Source: JAWLDA01 sp041686855 (GTDB lineage: Bacteria; Bacillota; Limnochordia; DTU080; RSA5). Taken from it: a stretch of 64,000 nucleotides of DNA. Both the position numbers and the translations under genes were made by a program. The DNA is taken from positions 1 through 64,000 of the forward strand of contig JAWLDA010000004.1 of assembly GCA_041686855.1 (NCBI GenBank). The letters are read 5' to 3'. Positions 53,529-60,654 of this stretch are shown piece by piece. The stretch's first letter is position 1, and each line of letters begins with the position of its first letter. The notes under the pieces were generated by a model. The model did no database searches. It was given only the letters and a program-made list of their open reading frames with translations, and had not been told where the DNA came from.

Positions 53529-54656
53529 TTGGATATTGAGCGTCGCCTCATTCGCAATCTTGATTGGCCCCTCGCTGCAGCGACTGTAGGGCTGATTCTC
53601 TTTGGGATCGTAGCTATTTACAGTGCAACGTATGCCCTGATCCCTAACGATTCCCTATACTATGTCAAGCGACAGGCCATTGGCGCTGTGGTTGGGATGG
53701 GTGCAGCCGTCTTTGTCATGCTCTTTGACTACCGTTCTTGGGGACGGCTCGTTCGCTTTATTTACGTCCTCAACCTGCTGATCCTTGCAGCGGTCCCGCT
53801 GCTGGCTCCTACCATTATGGGAGCGGGGCGGTGGTTGGTGTTGGGGCCCGTCCAGGTACAACCCTCTGAGTTCGCCAAGATCGCTATCATTATCACGCTC
53901 GCTCACTACCTTGCCTCAAAGGATTCATTTGACCATCCCTTGGATCTACTGCGTGCCCTGATTCACGTTGGCGCGCCGATGCTCCTCGTCTTGTTACAGC
54001 CTGATCTGGGCACAGCCTTGGTCTTCATCGGGATTCTCTTTGGGATGCTTTACGTCCGCGGGGTGCCCATCAAGTACTTAGGGATCATGGCAGGGACCGG
54101 GCTTTTCTTATTTCTCGCCGCAGCCTTTGTCTCGAGCCAAGGCTGGATCCCAATCCTGAAAGATTATCAACTCAAACGACTCTTCGTCTTCTTGGATCCC
54201 TTTAGCGATCGTACGGGCGCCGGGTGGAACGTCATTCAGTCCATGATCGCGGTTGGATCCGGAGGATTCTTTGGCAAGGGGCTCTTCGCTGGTTCGCAGA
54301 CACAGCTCGACTTTCTTCCGGCCCGCCATACCGACTTTATCTTCTCCGTGATCGCCGAAGAGCTCGGATTCTTAGGAGCGTTCTTTCTGCTCACCGCATA
54401 CTTCTTTCTGCTGTGGCGGGGCGTACGCCTAATGGGTGCTGCCAAAGATCGTTTCGGCGTCCTTATGATCACCGGCGTCGTCTCTTTGTTTCTCTTTCAC
54501 ATCCTCATCAACGTAGGTATGACTCTCGGTATCATGCCGGTGACCGGACTGCCCCTTCCATTCGCCAGCGCAGGCGGTAGCTCCCTGGTTACGAACCTGA
54601 TCGGCATCGGAATTGTCCTCAACGTACACATGCGTCGCCAAAAGATCCTCTTTTAG
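53529..54656 (+). CDS. rodA: Peptidoglycan glycosyltransferase RodA (SEDS family)
   Basis: Polymerises lipid II into glycan strands as partner of PBP2. The 375-residue, roughly ten-helix SEDS protein shows GRWLVLGPVQVQPSEFAKIA, the extracellular catalytic region LQPDLGTALV (aspartate), GWNVIQSMIAVGSGGFFGKG, FLPARHTDFIFSVIAEELGF and the terminal GLPLPFASAGGSSL. The start is TTG, six bases after minE, with a poor ribosome site, so translation may be coupled to minE. Confidence 0.94.
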   Translation: MDIERRLIRNLDWPLAAATVGLILFGIVAIYSATYALIPNDSLYYVKRQAIGAVVGMGAAVFVMLFDYRSWGRLVRFIYVLNLLILAAVPLLAPTIMGAGRWLVLGPVQVQPSEFAKIAIIITLAHYLASKDSFDHPLDLLRALIHVGAPMLLVLLQPDLGTALVFIGILFGMLYVRGVPIKYLGIMAGTGLFLFLAAAFVSSQGWIPILKDYQLKRLFVFLDPFSDRTGAGWNVIQSMIAVGSGGFFGKGLFAGSQTQLDFLPARHTDFIFSVIAEELGFLGAFFLLTAYFFLLWRGVRLMGAAKDRFGVLMITGVVSLFLFHILINVGMTLGIMPVTGLPLPFASAGGSSLVTNLIGIGIVLNVHMRRQKILF

Positions 54657-54724
54657 CGGTTTCAACCGTTTCACATACGCTGCGCGCGTCGCCCATATAT
54701 TGGGGTAGAGACGAAGGGGGATGC

Positions 54725-55009
54725 GTGCGCGTGAACCTGCCTGTTTTTGGTCGAAATCTGCTCTTCGCGCTCATTCTATTGATGATTGTCGGCTCGATTA
54801 GTTACGCTGACCTGCCGCTCACACAGAGAGTTGAAGAGTACATTGCATTTGTCTTGACGACGGATTTCGACTACGAGGCCTGGATCGCGAGCGCCGGCGG
54901 TCAGGACTTCCTGGCTCGCATGTCGGCGTGGCGAGATCGGGTCCCGTGGCTTGGTGACGATGGGGCGACAGAGGTGGCGCCGGTGGGTCCCGCGGCACCG
55001 ACGCGGTAA
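54725..55009 (+). CDS. Small secreted or membrane-anchored protein, possibly a truncated SpoIVFA-like protein
   Basis: A 94-residue protein with an N-terminal hydrophobic segment (about 11-27, FALILLMIVGSISYA). A short region LTQRVEEYIAFVLTTDFDYEAWI follows, then an Ala/Pro-rich tail. Related shape clusters often have an M23/LytM peptidase of the SpoIVFA type between rodA and spoIVFB. The VLTTDFDYEAW stretch resembles the part that precedes the M23 domain there, but no M23 domain (HxH or similar) exists here. I infer a shortened SpoIVFA-like partner of the following protease; this is tentative. GTG 54725 and GTG 54731 are both possible, after gaaggggg. Confidence 0.6.
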   Translation: MRVNLPVFGRNLLFALILLMIVGSISYADLPLTQRVEEYIAFVLTTDFDYEAWIASAGGQDFLARMSAWRDRVPWLGDDGATEVAPVGPAAPTR

Positions 55010-55017
55010 TCCACTCG

Positions 55018-55899
55018 ATGAGTATCGGTCGCCTCTTTGGTGTGCGCATCGTCTTAAATCCATACTTTCTGCTGTTGATGCTCGCCCTTGGGGTCGGTGG
55101 ATTCCTTTGGGAGACGCTGATTCTCTTTGGGGTAGTCTTCCTCCACGAGTTGGCGCACGTGGTCACGGCCAAGGCTTCTGGGCTGACCGTGCGCGAAGTG
55201 GAGCTCTTACCCTTTGGTGGAGTTGCGCGTATCGACGATGTGATCGAATTCGACCCTTCGGTCGAGATCTCGGTGGCACTCGCCGGACCATTGACGAACG
55301 CCTTCCTCTATGGGCTCGCCTTATGGTTGGCCGGAAGACTCGCTCTACCTCCCGAACGGTTGGATCTCTTTCTCAAGGCAAACCTTTCGATCGGGCTGTT
55401 TAACCTCATTCCGGCGTTGCCCCTTGACGGGGGACGGATGCTGCGCTCTGTCCTTTCTCGTCGGATCGGTTTTCGGCGGGCGACAGACTGGGCCGCGAGC
55501 ATGGGTAAGGCGTGCGCTCTCGTCGGCGGTGGAATTGGGTGTTACCTGGTCTTCATTGGGGTAGCTAACATCAGCGTGCTGGTGTTGGCCGTCTTTGTGT
55601 ACCTCTCCGCGGGCAAGGAGCAGGGCTTGGCAGCCTACGTCTTCATGCGTTACTTGACACGCAAGCAACGGGAACTGGAGCGCAATCGCAGTCTCGTGGC
55701 CCATCAGCTGGTGGCGCTCGAGGCGACACCGATCAAGGATGTGATGCACAGTTTCGTGCCGCAGAAGTATCACGTGATTTGGATTCTCGATGCAAAGGGG
55801 CGCCTCGTGGGCATGACCACGGAGCTCGAGCTAATAGAAGCGACGTTTCAATCAGGCGCCCGGACGCCCATCGGCGACGTGGCGCGCAGGGTGGATTAG
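55018..55899 (+). CDS. SpoIVFB-type intramembrane zinc metalloprotease (M50/S2P)
   Basis: A 293-residue site-2-protease-family protein. The first metal motif is FLHELAHVV (H43, E44, H47) and the second is NLIPALPLDGGRML, whose aspartate is the third ligand. There are about six hydrophobic segments, and the last 55 residues (IKDVMHSFVPQKYHVIWILD...RLVGMTT) form a CBS-like domain, as in SpoIVFB. In Bacillus this enzyme cleaves pro-sigma-K in the mother cell. The ATG starts eight bases after the small preceding gene, so the two are likely coupled. It could also serve in vegetative regulated proteolysis. Confidence 0.9.
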   Translation: MSIGRLFGVRIVLNPYFLLLMLALGVGGFLWETLILFGVVFLHELAHVVTAKASGLTVREVELLPFGGVARIDDVIEFDPSVEISVALAGPLTNAFLYGLALWLAGRLALPPERLDLFLKANLSIGLFNLIPALPLDGGRMLRSVLSRRIGFRRATDWAASMGKACALVGGGIGCYLVFIGVANISVLVLAVFVYLSAGKEQGLAAYVFMRYLTRKQRELERNRSLVAHQLVALEATPIKDVMHSFVPQKYHVIWILDAKGRLVGMTTELELIEATFQSGARTPIGDVARRVD

Positions 55900-55923
55900 G
55901 GGAGGCAGCTGCGAGAGCCAAAT

Positions 55924-55956
55924 CTCGGAAACGTCGATGGCAAAGGCGTTTCCGAG
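55924..55956 (+). terminator. Hairpin after spoIVFB (putative terminator)
   Basis: Ten-base arms ctcggaaacg (55924-55933) and cgtttccgag (55947-55956) pair perfectly around a 13-base loop, 25 bases after the spoIVFB stop codon. The tail is gttctagga, with few T residues, so efficiency is uncertain. The next promoter starts ten bases later. Confidence 0.6.
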
Positions 55957-55965
55957 GTTCTAGGA

Positions 55966-55995
55966 TTGACATTTGCGCCCTCGCTATGATATGGT
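55966..55995 (+). promoter_or_regulatory. Sigma-A-type promoter for the rng transcript
   Basis: A consensus TTGACA (55966-55971) is followed after 18 bp by TATGGT (55990-55995). An overlapping TATGAT (55985-55990) is too close to serve with the same -35. Transcription from about 56002 would give a leader of roughly 350 bases before rng. Confidence 0.7.
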
Positions 55996-56001
55996 AAATC
56001 C

Positions 56002-56355
56002 ACACAGATGTTCGAGCGCGGTGCACGTGTCACGTTTTTATTGCATAAGACGTCTGCCGAATCAAGACGCCTGCTCACACGCATACTAAGAGTAGCTTAA
56101 CGCTTTTTTCTTGAACCTATTTGATGCGCCTTACGTTTACCGGATTCTTTGATGACATCGGCAAAGGTCGACGTGTACCCTGCGTGCACTCCGTTACAAG
56201 GATTTGAGTCCACTGGCCGGGTCGGGGGCAGAGCGAGATTCAGACCTTGATTGCGTCCTGAGAGCATGTGTGTCTTGGCAGGTGTACGACGGCTTATTGA
56301 TGCGAGACGCGTATTCAGGTTTGTTTGAGGGGTTGACTAGGAGTGACATTCTATT
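56002..56355 (+). other. Long untranslated leader of rng
   Basis: About 350 bases separate the promoter from the rng ATG, and they contain no credible gene. T-rich runs occur at 56034-56039 and 56104-56110. E. coli rne has a 361-base leader through which RNase E controls its own mRNA; a comparable autoregulatory leader is possible here. I could not identify a known riboswitch. Confidence 0.45.
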
Positions 56356-58110
56356 ATGAAGAGGGAAATCGTCATCAACGCCGGCCTCGGCGAGACGCGT
56401 GCTGCGCTCCTCGAGGACCGGCGTTTAGTCGAGTTATTCGTTGAACGCCAAGAGGATCAACGTGTCGTCGGCAATATTTATAAAGGCCGGGTCGAGAATG
56501 TCCTTCCCGGCATGCAAGCCGCATTTGTGAATATCGGATTGGAACGAAACGCATTTTTGTACGTCGACGACGCATTGGCCTATAAGGTAGACGGTGACTC
56601 GCACGGCAACGGCAACGGGGTTCACAACGGCAACGGCAATGGAGGCAACAACGGAAAGAACGGCGACGGAGCCAAGGTTCATTCGATCAAGGATATCTTG
56701 CGGGAAGGGCAGCACATTGTTGTCCAGGTGACCAAAGAGCCGATTGGCACCAAGGGAGCTCGCGTCGTCACGCATGTGACGATCCCTGGCCGCTACCTCG
56801 TCTTGATGCCGACGGTCGAGTACGTGGGTGTCTCACGACGCATTCACTCTGAAAAAGAACGAAATCGCCTCAAAGGGATCGCGCGCAAGGTGAAGCCCAA
56901 AGGGATGGGGCTGATCGTACGCACGGTAGCAGACGGCAAGTCCGAGGAAGAGCTCGCGCAGGACTGCCGCTTCCTGGTGGGTATTTGGGACCGCATCCAA
57001 CGACGTGCCAAGCGGATGGCGCCACCCGCCTTGCTGTATAAGGATTACGATCTCGTTTATCGACTTGTGCGTGACACGTTTACGAGTGAGATCGACAAGT
57101 TTGTCGTCGACAATCAAGGGGAGTACGATAAAACCCTGGAGTTGCTCGACAACCTTTCGCCGCATCTCAAAAACCGCGTCTACCTTTATCACGAAGGGCC
57201 GCCCATCTTTGATTCGTATGGAGTTGAGCCTGACGTTGACCGTGCGCTTCAACGAAAGGTGTGGCTCGACTGCGGCGGCTACCTTGTTATCGACCACACC
57301 GAAGCCTTGATAAGTATTGATGTGAATACAGGTCGCCACATCGGCACGACCAATTTGGCCGACACGGTCCTCAAGACCAACCTTGAGGCAGCGACCGAGA
57401 TCGCCCGGCAACTCCGTCTGCGTGATATGGGCGGCATTATTATCGTCGACTTTATTGACATGGAGTCCAAGGAGGATGAGCGCAAGGTTTTAGAGCGGCT
57501 CGAACGCGAGATGCGGCGGGACAAGACACGTACGCACGTCCTCGGCTTCACCAACCTTGGGCTCGTTGAGATCACCCGCAAAAAGGTAAAGCAAGACATA
57601 GGGGACTTCCTTCACAAGGTGTGCCCTCACTGCGAAGGATCGGGACAGGTATTGTCGGAGGCGACGGTGGCTCACCGGACGCAGCGAGAGATTCGCAAGT
57701 TGGCCCGGGAGACACCGGCCGAGGCGTTGCTGGTCGCGGTGAATCCAACGGTCGCAGCGCTGATGATCGGCGCCGGCGGTTCAAATCTCAAAGCCCTTGA
57801 GGAGCAGACGGGGAAGACAATTTTCGTCAAAGGGACTGAGGAGTACGATGTCTCGCAGGTGAACTACTTGGCGATGGGGACCCGTGCGGAAGTGGAGGCC
57901 AAGGCGCTCCCCGTCCGACAAGGGCAAGTGATCGAGTTGGATGTCGAAGAGCCTCACGTCTCCAATCCTAAGGACGGCATTGCCCGGATCGAAGGGTATG
58001 TGGTCGACGTGGAGGGCGCCGGACGAATGATCGGCAAGCGACTCCCGGTGGAGATCGTCAAGGTGTTTCGCACCTATGCGAAAGGGCGGGTCTGCCAGGA
58101 GCACCTTTGA
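56356..58110 (+). CDS. rng: Ribonuclease E/G
   Basis: Endoribonuclease that cuts single-stranded RNA in rRNA maturation and mRNA decay. The 584-residue protein has an S1 domain (about 35-135) interrupted by a low-complexity Gly/Asn/His insert (about 82-107). The catalytic core follows, with ISIDVNTGRHIG and IIIVDFIDM, whose aspartates bind the metal, and then the zinc-link CPHCEGSG (about 420). After the core comes a KH-like stretch with a GxxG-type loop (LMIGAGGSNLKALEEQTGK) and a C-terminal TRAM-like domain (VIELDVEEPHVSNPKDGIARIEGYVV split over about 535-560). The ATG has ggag 12 bases upstream. It heads the rng-rplU-prp-rpmA order common in clostridia. Confidence 0.93.
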   Translation: MKREIVINAGLGETRAALLEDRRLVELFVERQEDQRVVGNIYKGRVENVLPGMQAAFVNIGLERNAFLYVDDALAYKVDGDSHGNGNGVHNGNGNGGNNGKNGDGAKVHSIKDILREGQHIVVQVTKEPIGTKGARVVTHVTIPGRYLVLMPTVEYVGVSRRIHSEKERNRLKGIARKVKPKGMGLIVRTVADGKSEEELAQDCRFLVGIWDRIQRRAKRMAPPALLYKDYDLVYRLVRDTFTSEIDKFVVDNQGEYDKTLELLDNLSPHLKNRVYLYHEGPPIFDSYGVEPDVDRALQRKVWLDCGGYLVIDHTEALISIDVNTGRHIGTTNLADTVLKTNLEAATEIARQLRLRDMGGIIIVDFIDMESKEDERKVLERLEREMRRDKTRTHVLGFTNLGLVEITRKKVKQDIGDFLHKVCPHCEGSGQVLSEATVAHRTQREIRKLARETPAEALLVAVNPTVAALMIGAGGSNLKALEEQTGKTIFVKGTEEYDVSQVNYLAMGTRAEVEAKALPVRQGQVIELDVEEPHVSNPKDGIARIEGYVVDVEGAGRMIGKRLPVEIVKVFRTYAKGRVCQEHL

Positions 58111-58136
58111 CAGGATTTCAAGGCGTGTGCTAAAAT
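58107..58136 (+). promoter_or_regulatory. Sigma-A-type promoter for rplU, overlapping the rng stop codon
   Basis: TTGACA (58107-58112) and TAAAAT (58131-58136) are separated by 18 bp. The -35 box contains the TGA stop codon of rng (58108-58110). Transcription would start near 58142, about 105 bases before rplU. Confidence 0.85.
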
Positions 58137-58141
58137 GCGAA

Positions 58142-58247
58142 GGTAGCGCATTGTGCGCACTAACCGCTCGAACAAGGCCCTTTTCAATCGCGCTAGACCG
58201 CGCGAGCCTTGAGTCGGCGAGTCTAGTTGTGGAAGGATGCATTCATC
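58142..58247 (+). promoter_or_regulatory. Putative ribosomal protein L21 leader RNA
   Basis: The leader can fold into a small 5' hairpin (gcgca/tgcgc, 58146-58158) and a two-tier stem. The outer pair of that stem is caaggc/gccttg (58173-58178 with 58206-58211) and the inner pair is tcgcgc/gcgcga (58188-58193 with 58200-58205), with loop tagacc. Its position and length match the L21 leader family that autoregulates this operon in Bacillota; I could not test it against the family model. Confidence 0.5.
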
Positions 58248-58559
58248 GTGTACGTAGTCGTAGAGACAGGCGGTAAGCAGTACCGCGTGAGTGAGGGAGA
58301 CGTCATAGACGTCGAGATGCTCGATGCCGCCAAGGGTGACACGGTCGTTTTGGACCGGGTTCTTTTAGTCGCTGGGCAGGACGGTGTCAAAGTCGGCGCT
58401 CCACACGTCTCCGGCGCCAACGTGACCGCGACGGTGCAGGACGTGGGTCGAGGTCGCAAGACTCTTGTCTTTAAGTACAAGCCCAAAAAGAATTACCGCC
58501 GTCGTTACGGTCACCGTCAGCCATTCAGCCGCCTCGTCATCGATAAGATCCAGGCGTAA
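58248..58559 (+). CDS. rplU: Large-subunit ribosomal protein bL21
   Basis: A 103-residue ribosomal protein that binds 23S rRNA. The typical YVVVETGGKQYRVSEGD start, GAPHVSGANVTATV centre and FKYKPKKNYRRRYGHRQPF end are all present. GTG 58248 follows ggaagga by about ten bases and gives the standard family length; the frame opens slightly upstream at 58227. It is followed seven bases later by prp and then rpmA, the conserved L21-Prp-L27 order. Confidence 0.96.
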   Translation: MYVVVETGGKQYRVSEGDVIDVEMLDAAKGDTVVLDRVLLVAGQDGVKVGAPHVSGANVTATVQDVGRGRKTLVFKYKPKKNYRRRYGHRQPFSRLVIDKIQA

Positions 58560-58566
58560 GAGGCCG

Positions 58567-58908
58567 GTGGTTCGCGTTCAGCTTTTACGGGACGAGGATG
58601 GCGCTCTTGTAGGATTTAGGGCCGATGGGCACACGGGCTTTGCCGAGCGCGGCGAAGATATCGTTTGTGCCGCCGTCTCGGCGCTCACCACCGTAACCGT
58701 GTTGGGGTTACAGGCTCGTTTAGACCTCTCGCCGAACGTGCAGGTTGACGACGATAGGGGCTACCTCGAGTGTCGCCTTGATCGCTCGTCGATCTCGGCG
58801 CCGCTTTGGGCGAGGGCCCAGGATCTCTTGGAGACCCTCGCGTTGGGCTTGGGCGAGATCGGTAAGGATTACGTAGAGTATATTTGTGTAGAGGAGGTAA
58901 CGTTATGA
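58567..58908 (+). CDS. prp: Ribosomal-processing cysteine protease Prp
   Basis: Cleaves the N-terminal extension of ribosomal protein L27, which is required for a functional ribosome in Bacillota. The 113-residue protein has the catalytic His and Cys in GHTGFAERGEDIVCAAVSAL (H22 and C34), the family signature. The start is GTG 58567, just after aagagg. It overlaps rpmA by four bases (ATGA), coupling protease and substrate synthesis. Confidence 0.94.
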   Translation: MVRVQLLRDEDGALVGFRADGHTGFAERGEDIVCAAVSALTTVTVLGLQARLDLSPNVQVDDDRGYLECRLDRSSISAPLWARAQDLLETLALGLGEIGKDYVEYICVEEVTL

Positions 58909-59195
58909 TTCGCATCAACCTTCAGCTTTTCGCACACAAAAAGGGAATGGGTAGCACCCGCAACGGTCGCGACAGTGAATCCAAGCGGCTGGGTGTCAAG
59001 AAGCATGCAGGCGAGGTCGTAAGCGCCGGCAGCATCATCGTCCGCCAGCGGGGTACGCACTTTCATCCCGGCGCGAACGTGGGGCTCGGCAAAGACGACA
59101 CGCTCTTCGCCAAGGTGAATGGGACTGTTCGCTTTGAGCGGGCCGGCAAAAAGAACAAGCGGGTGAGTGTCTACCCGGAGGCTGTCGTCTCGTAG
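58905..59195 (+). CDS. rpmA: Large-subunit ribosomal protein bL27 with Prp-cleaved extension
   Basis: L27 reaches the peptidyl-transferase centre with its N-terminus. The 96-residue precursor begins MIRINLQLFAHKKGMGS. The segment NLQLFA is the Prp recognition motif, so the mature protein should begin at HKKG. The remainder (STRNGRDSESKRLGVKK, IIVRQRGTHFHPGANVGLGKDDTLFA) is canonical. The ATG has gaggaggt six bases upstream. Confidence 0.96.
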   Translation: MIRINLQLFAHKKGMGSTRNGRDSESKRLGVKKHAGEVVSAGSIIVRQRGTHFHPGANVGLGKDDTLFAKVNGTVRFERAGKKNKRVSVYPEAVVS

Positions 59196-59276
59196 GGTAC
59201 ACGCTACCCCATTTGGGCAGCGCCCGTCACAAGCGTGTGTCTGATTAGGCGTCCCTAGAGTATTATCGGTGTCGTA

Positions 59277-59306
59277 AGCCCGGAGCGTTGCTCCGGGCTC
59301 TTTGCA
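59277..59306 (+). terminator. Intrinsic terminator after rpmA
   Basis: Ten-base arms agcccggagc (59277-59286) and gctccgggct (59290-59299) enclose a three-base loop and are followed by ctttgc. The T-run is short. It lies about 80 bases after rpmA and just before obg. Confidence 0.75.
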
Positions 59307-59343
59307 TCGTTGGAGCCAAGGGGACGTTCGGGGGTGTTTCGCC

Positions 59344-60654
59344 ATCTTTATCGACGAGGCAAAGATCTTTGTTAAATCGGGTGACGGAGGAAACGGCTCT
59401 TCGAGCTTTCGCCGTGAGAAGTACGTTCCAGCCGGTGGACCCGACGGCGGCGATGGAGGCGACGGAGGAGACGTCATCTTTGTGGTCGATGCGAACCTCT
59501 CCACGCTCATCGATTTCCGCTACCGTCGCAAGTATGAGGCTGAGCGCGGTGAGCACGGACAAGGTAGTAATCGACACGGCAAGAACGGCGAAAGTCTTAC
59601 CATTGGTGTCCCGCCCGGTACCCAAGTTTGGGACGAGTCCAAGGAGCGGCTCCTTGTCGACCTCACCGAGCCCGGCCAAGAGTGGGTGGCGGCCATGGGC
59701 GGACGTGGCGGCCGTGGAAACACCCGCTTCAAGAGCTCGACGCGCCAGGCTCCCGCGTTCTTTGAGCGAGGCGAAGAAGGGGAGTCCCTGTGGGTGCGCC
59801 TCGAGCTCAAGATCTTGGCGGATGTGGCCCTCGTCGGGTTTCCCAACGCTGGAAAATCCTCGTTTATCAGCGCGGTCTCAAAGGCACGCCCCAAAGTGGC
59901 CGATTACCCCTTTACGACGTTGGTTCCCAACTTGGGGGTTGTCTCTGTCGGCACCGGAGAGAGCTTTGTCGTCGCAGACATACCGGGTCTCATCGAAGGG
60001 GCGCATTCGGGCGTCGGTCTCGGACATGAGTTCCTGCGTCACATCGAACGCTCGCGCGTCCTCCTCTACGTGATCGATGCTTCCGGCCTCGAGGGGCGGG
60101 AGCCTGTCGACGACTTGCGCATTCTTCGCCGGGAGTTGGAGCTGTACAGGCCTGAGTTGGCGGGGCGTCCGGCGCTCCTCTTTGCGAACAAGACCGACCT
60201 CTCCGAGACGGCCGCTCACCTTGCTTCTCTTCAAACCGAAGCCGATGCGATGGGGCTTCCCTTCTATTCCGGTTCGGCCGCGACAGGGGATGGGCTGGAC
60301 CGGGTCGTATACGCTCTATGGAAGGAGTTGCAGCGAGTCCGGCAAGAGGTGGAATCAGCTCCGCAAGAGACTCAGCCGAGCGAGCGGGTGTACACCGCCC
60401 AAGACGGTCGGCGACGGCGGGCCCCTCTCAACCTCAAAAACTTCAACGTGTTGTCGGATGAGGACGGTTACGCTGTCCGCGGCGAAGATTTAGAGCGTCT
60501 CATGCGTCGCTTGGACCTGGAGAGTGAGGCGGGGATGCGCTACTTGCAGCAGCTCCTCGGAGAGATCGGTGTCTACGACGCTTTGCGCCGGGCTGGAGCG
60601 GCGAACGGCGACACCGTAAAGGTGGGCGAGCTCGAATTTGAGTATTATGAGTAA
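59344..60654 (+). CDS. obg: Obg GTPase, apparently starting at an ATC codon
   Basis: Ribosome-associated GTPase involved in 50S assembly, stress response and, in Bacillus, sporulation initiation. Domains: Obg fold (about 1-158, IDEAKIFVKSGDGGNG, REKYVPAGGPDGGDGG), G domain (G1 GFPNAGKSS, G3 DIPGLIEGA, G4 NKTD) and C-terminal OCT domain (FNVLSDEDGYAVRG). Family proteins begin M-F-I/V-D. The matching codons here are ATC TTT ATC GAC at 59344, with gggggtg seven bases upstream and no ATG, GTG or TTG in frame nearby. The only conventional in-frame start, TTG 59302, lies in the tail of the terminator and lacks a ribosome site. A sequencing indel is an alternative. The stop overlaps proB by eight bases. 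Confidence 0.93.
   Translation: MFIDEAKIFVKSGDGGNGSSSFRREKYVPAGGPDGGDGGDGGDVIFVVDANLSTLIDFRYRRKYEAERGEHGQGSNRHGKNGESLTIGVPPGTQVWDESKERLLVDLTEPGQEWVAAMGGRGGRGNTRFKSSTRQAPAFFERGEEGESLWVRLELKILADVALVGFPNAGKSSFISAVSKARPKVADYPFTTLVPNLGVVSVGTGESFVVADIPGLIEGAHSGVGLGHEFLRHIERSRVLLYVIDASGLEGREPVDDLRILRRELELYRPELAGRPALLFANKTDLSETAAHLASLQTEADAMGLPFYSGSAATGDGLDRVVYALWKELQRVRQEVESAPQETQPSERVYTAQDGRRRRAPLNLKNFNVLSDEDGYAVRGEDLERLMRRLDLESEAGMRYLQQLLGEIGVYDALRRAGAANGDTVKVGELEFEYYE

Noticed and set aside
55985..55990. TATGAT as the -10 box of the rng promoter
   Set aside because: It lies only 13 bp after the TTGACA; TATGGT at 55990-55995 gives an acceptable 18-bp spacing.
56333..56357. TTGACT ... TATTAT promoter just before rng
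   Set aside because: Spacing is 13 bp and the supposed -10 overlaps the start codon.
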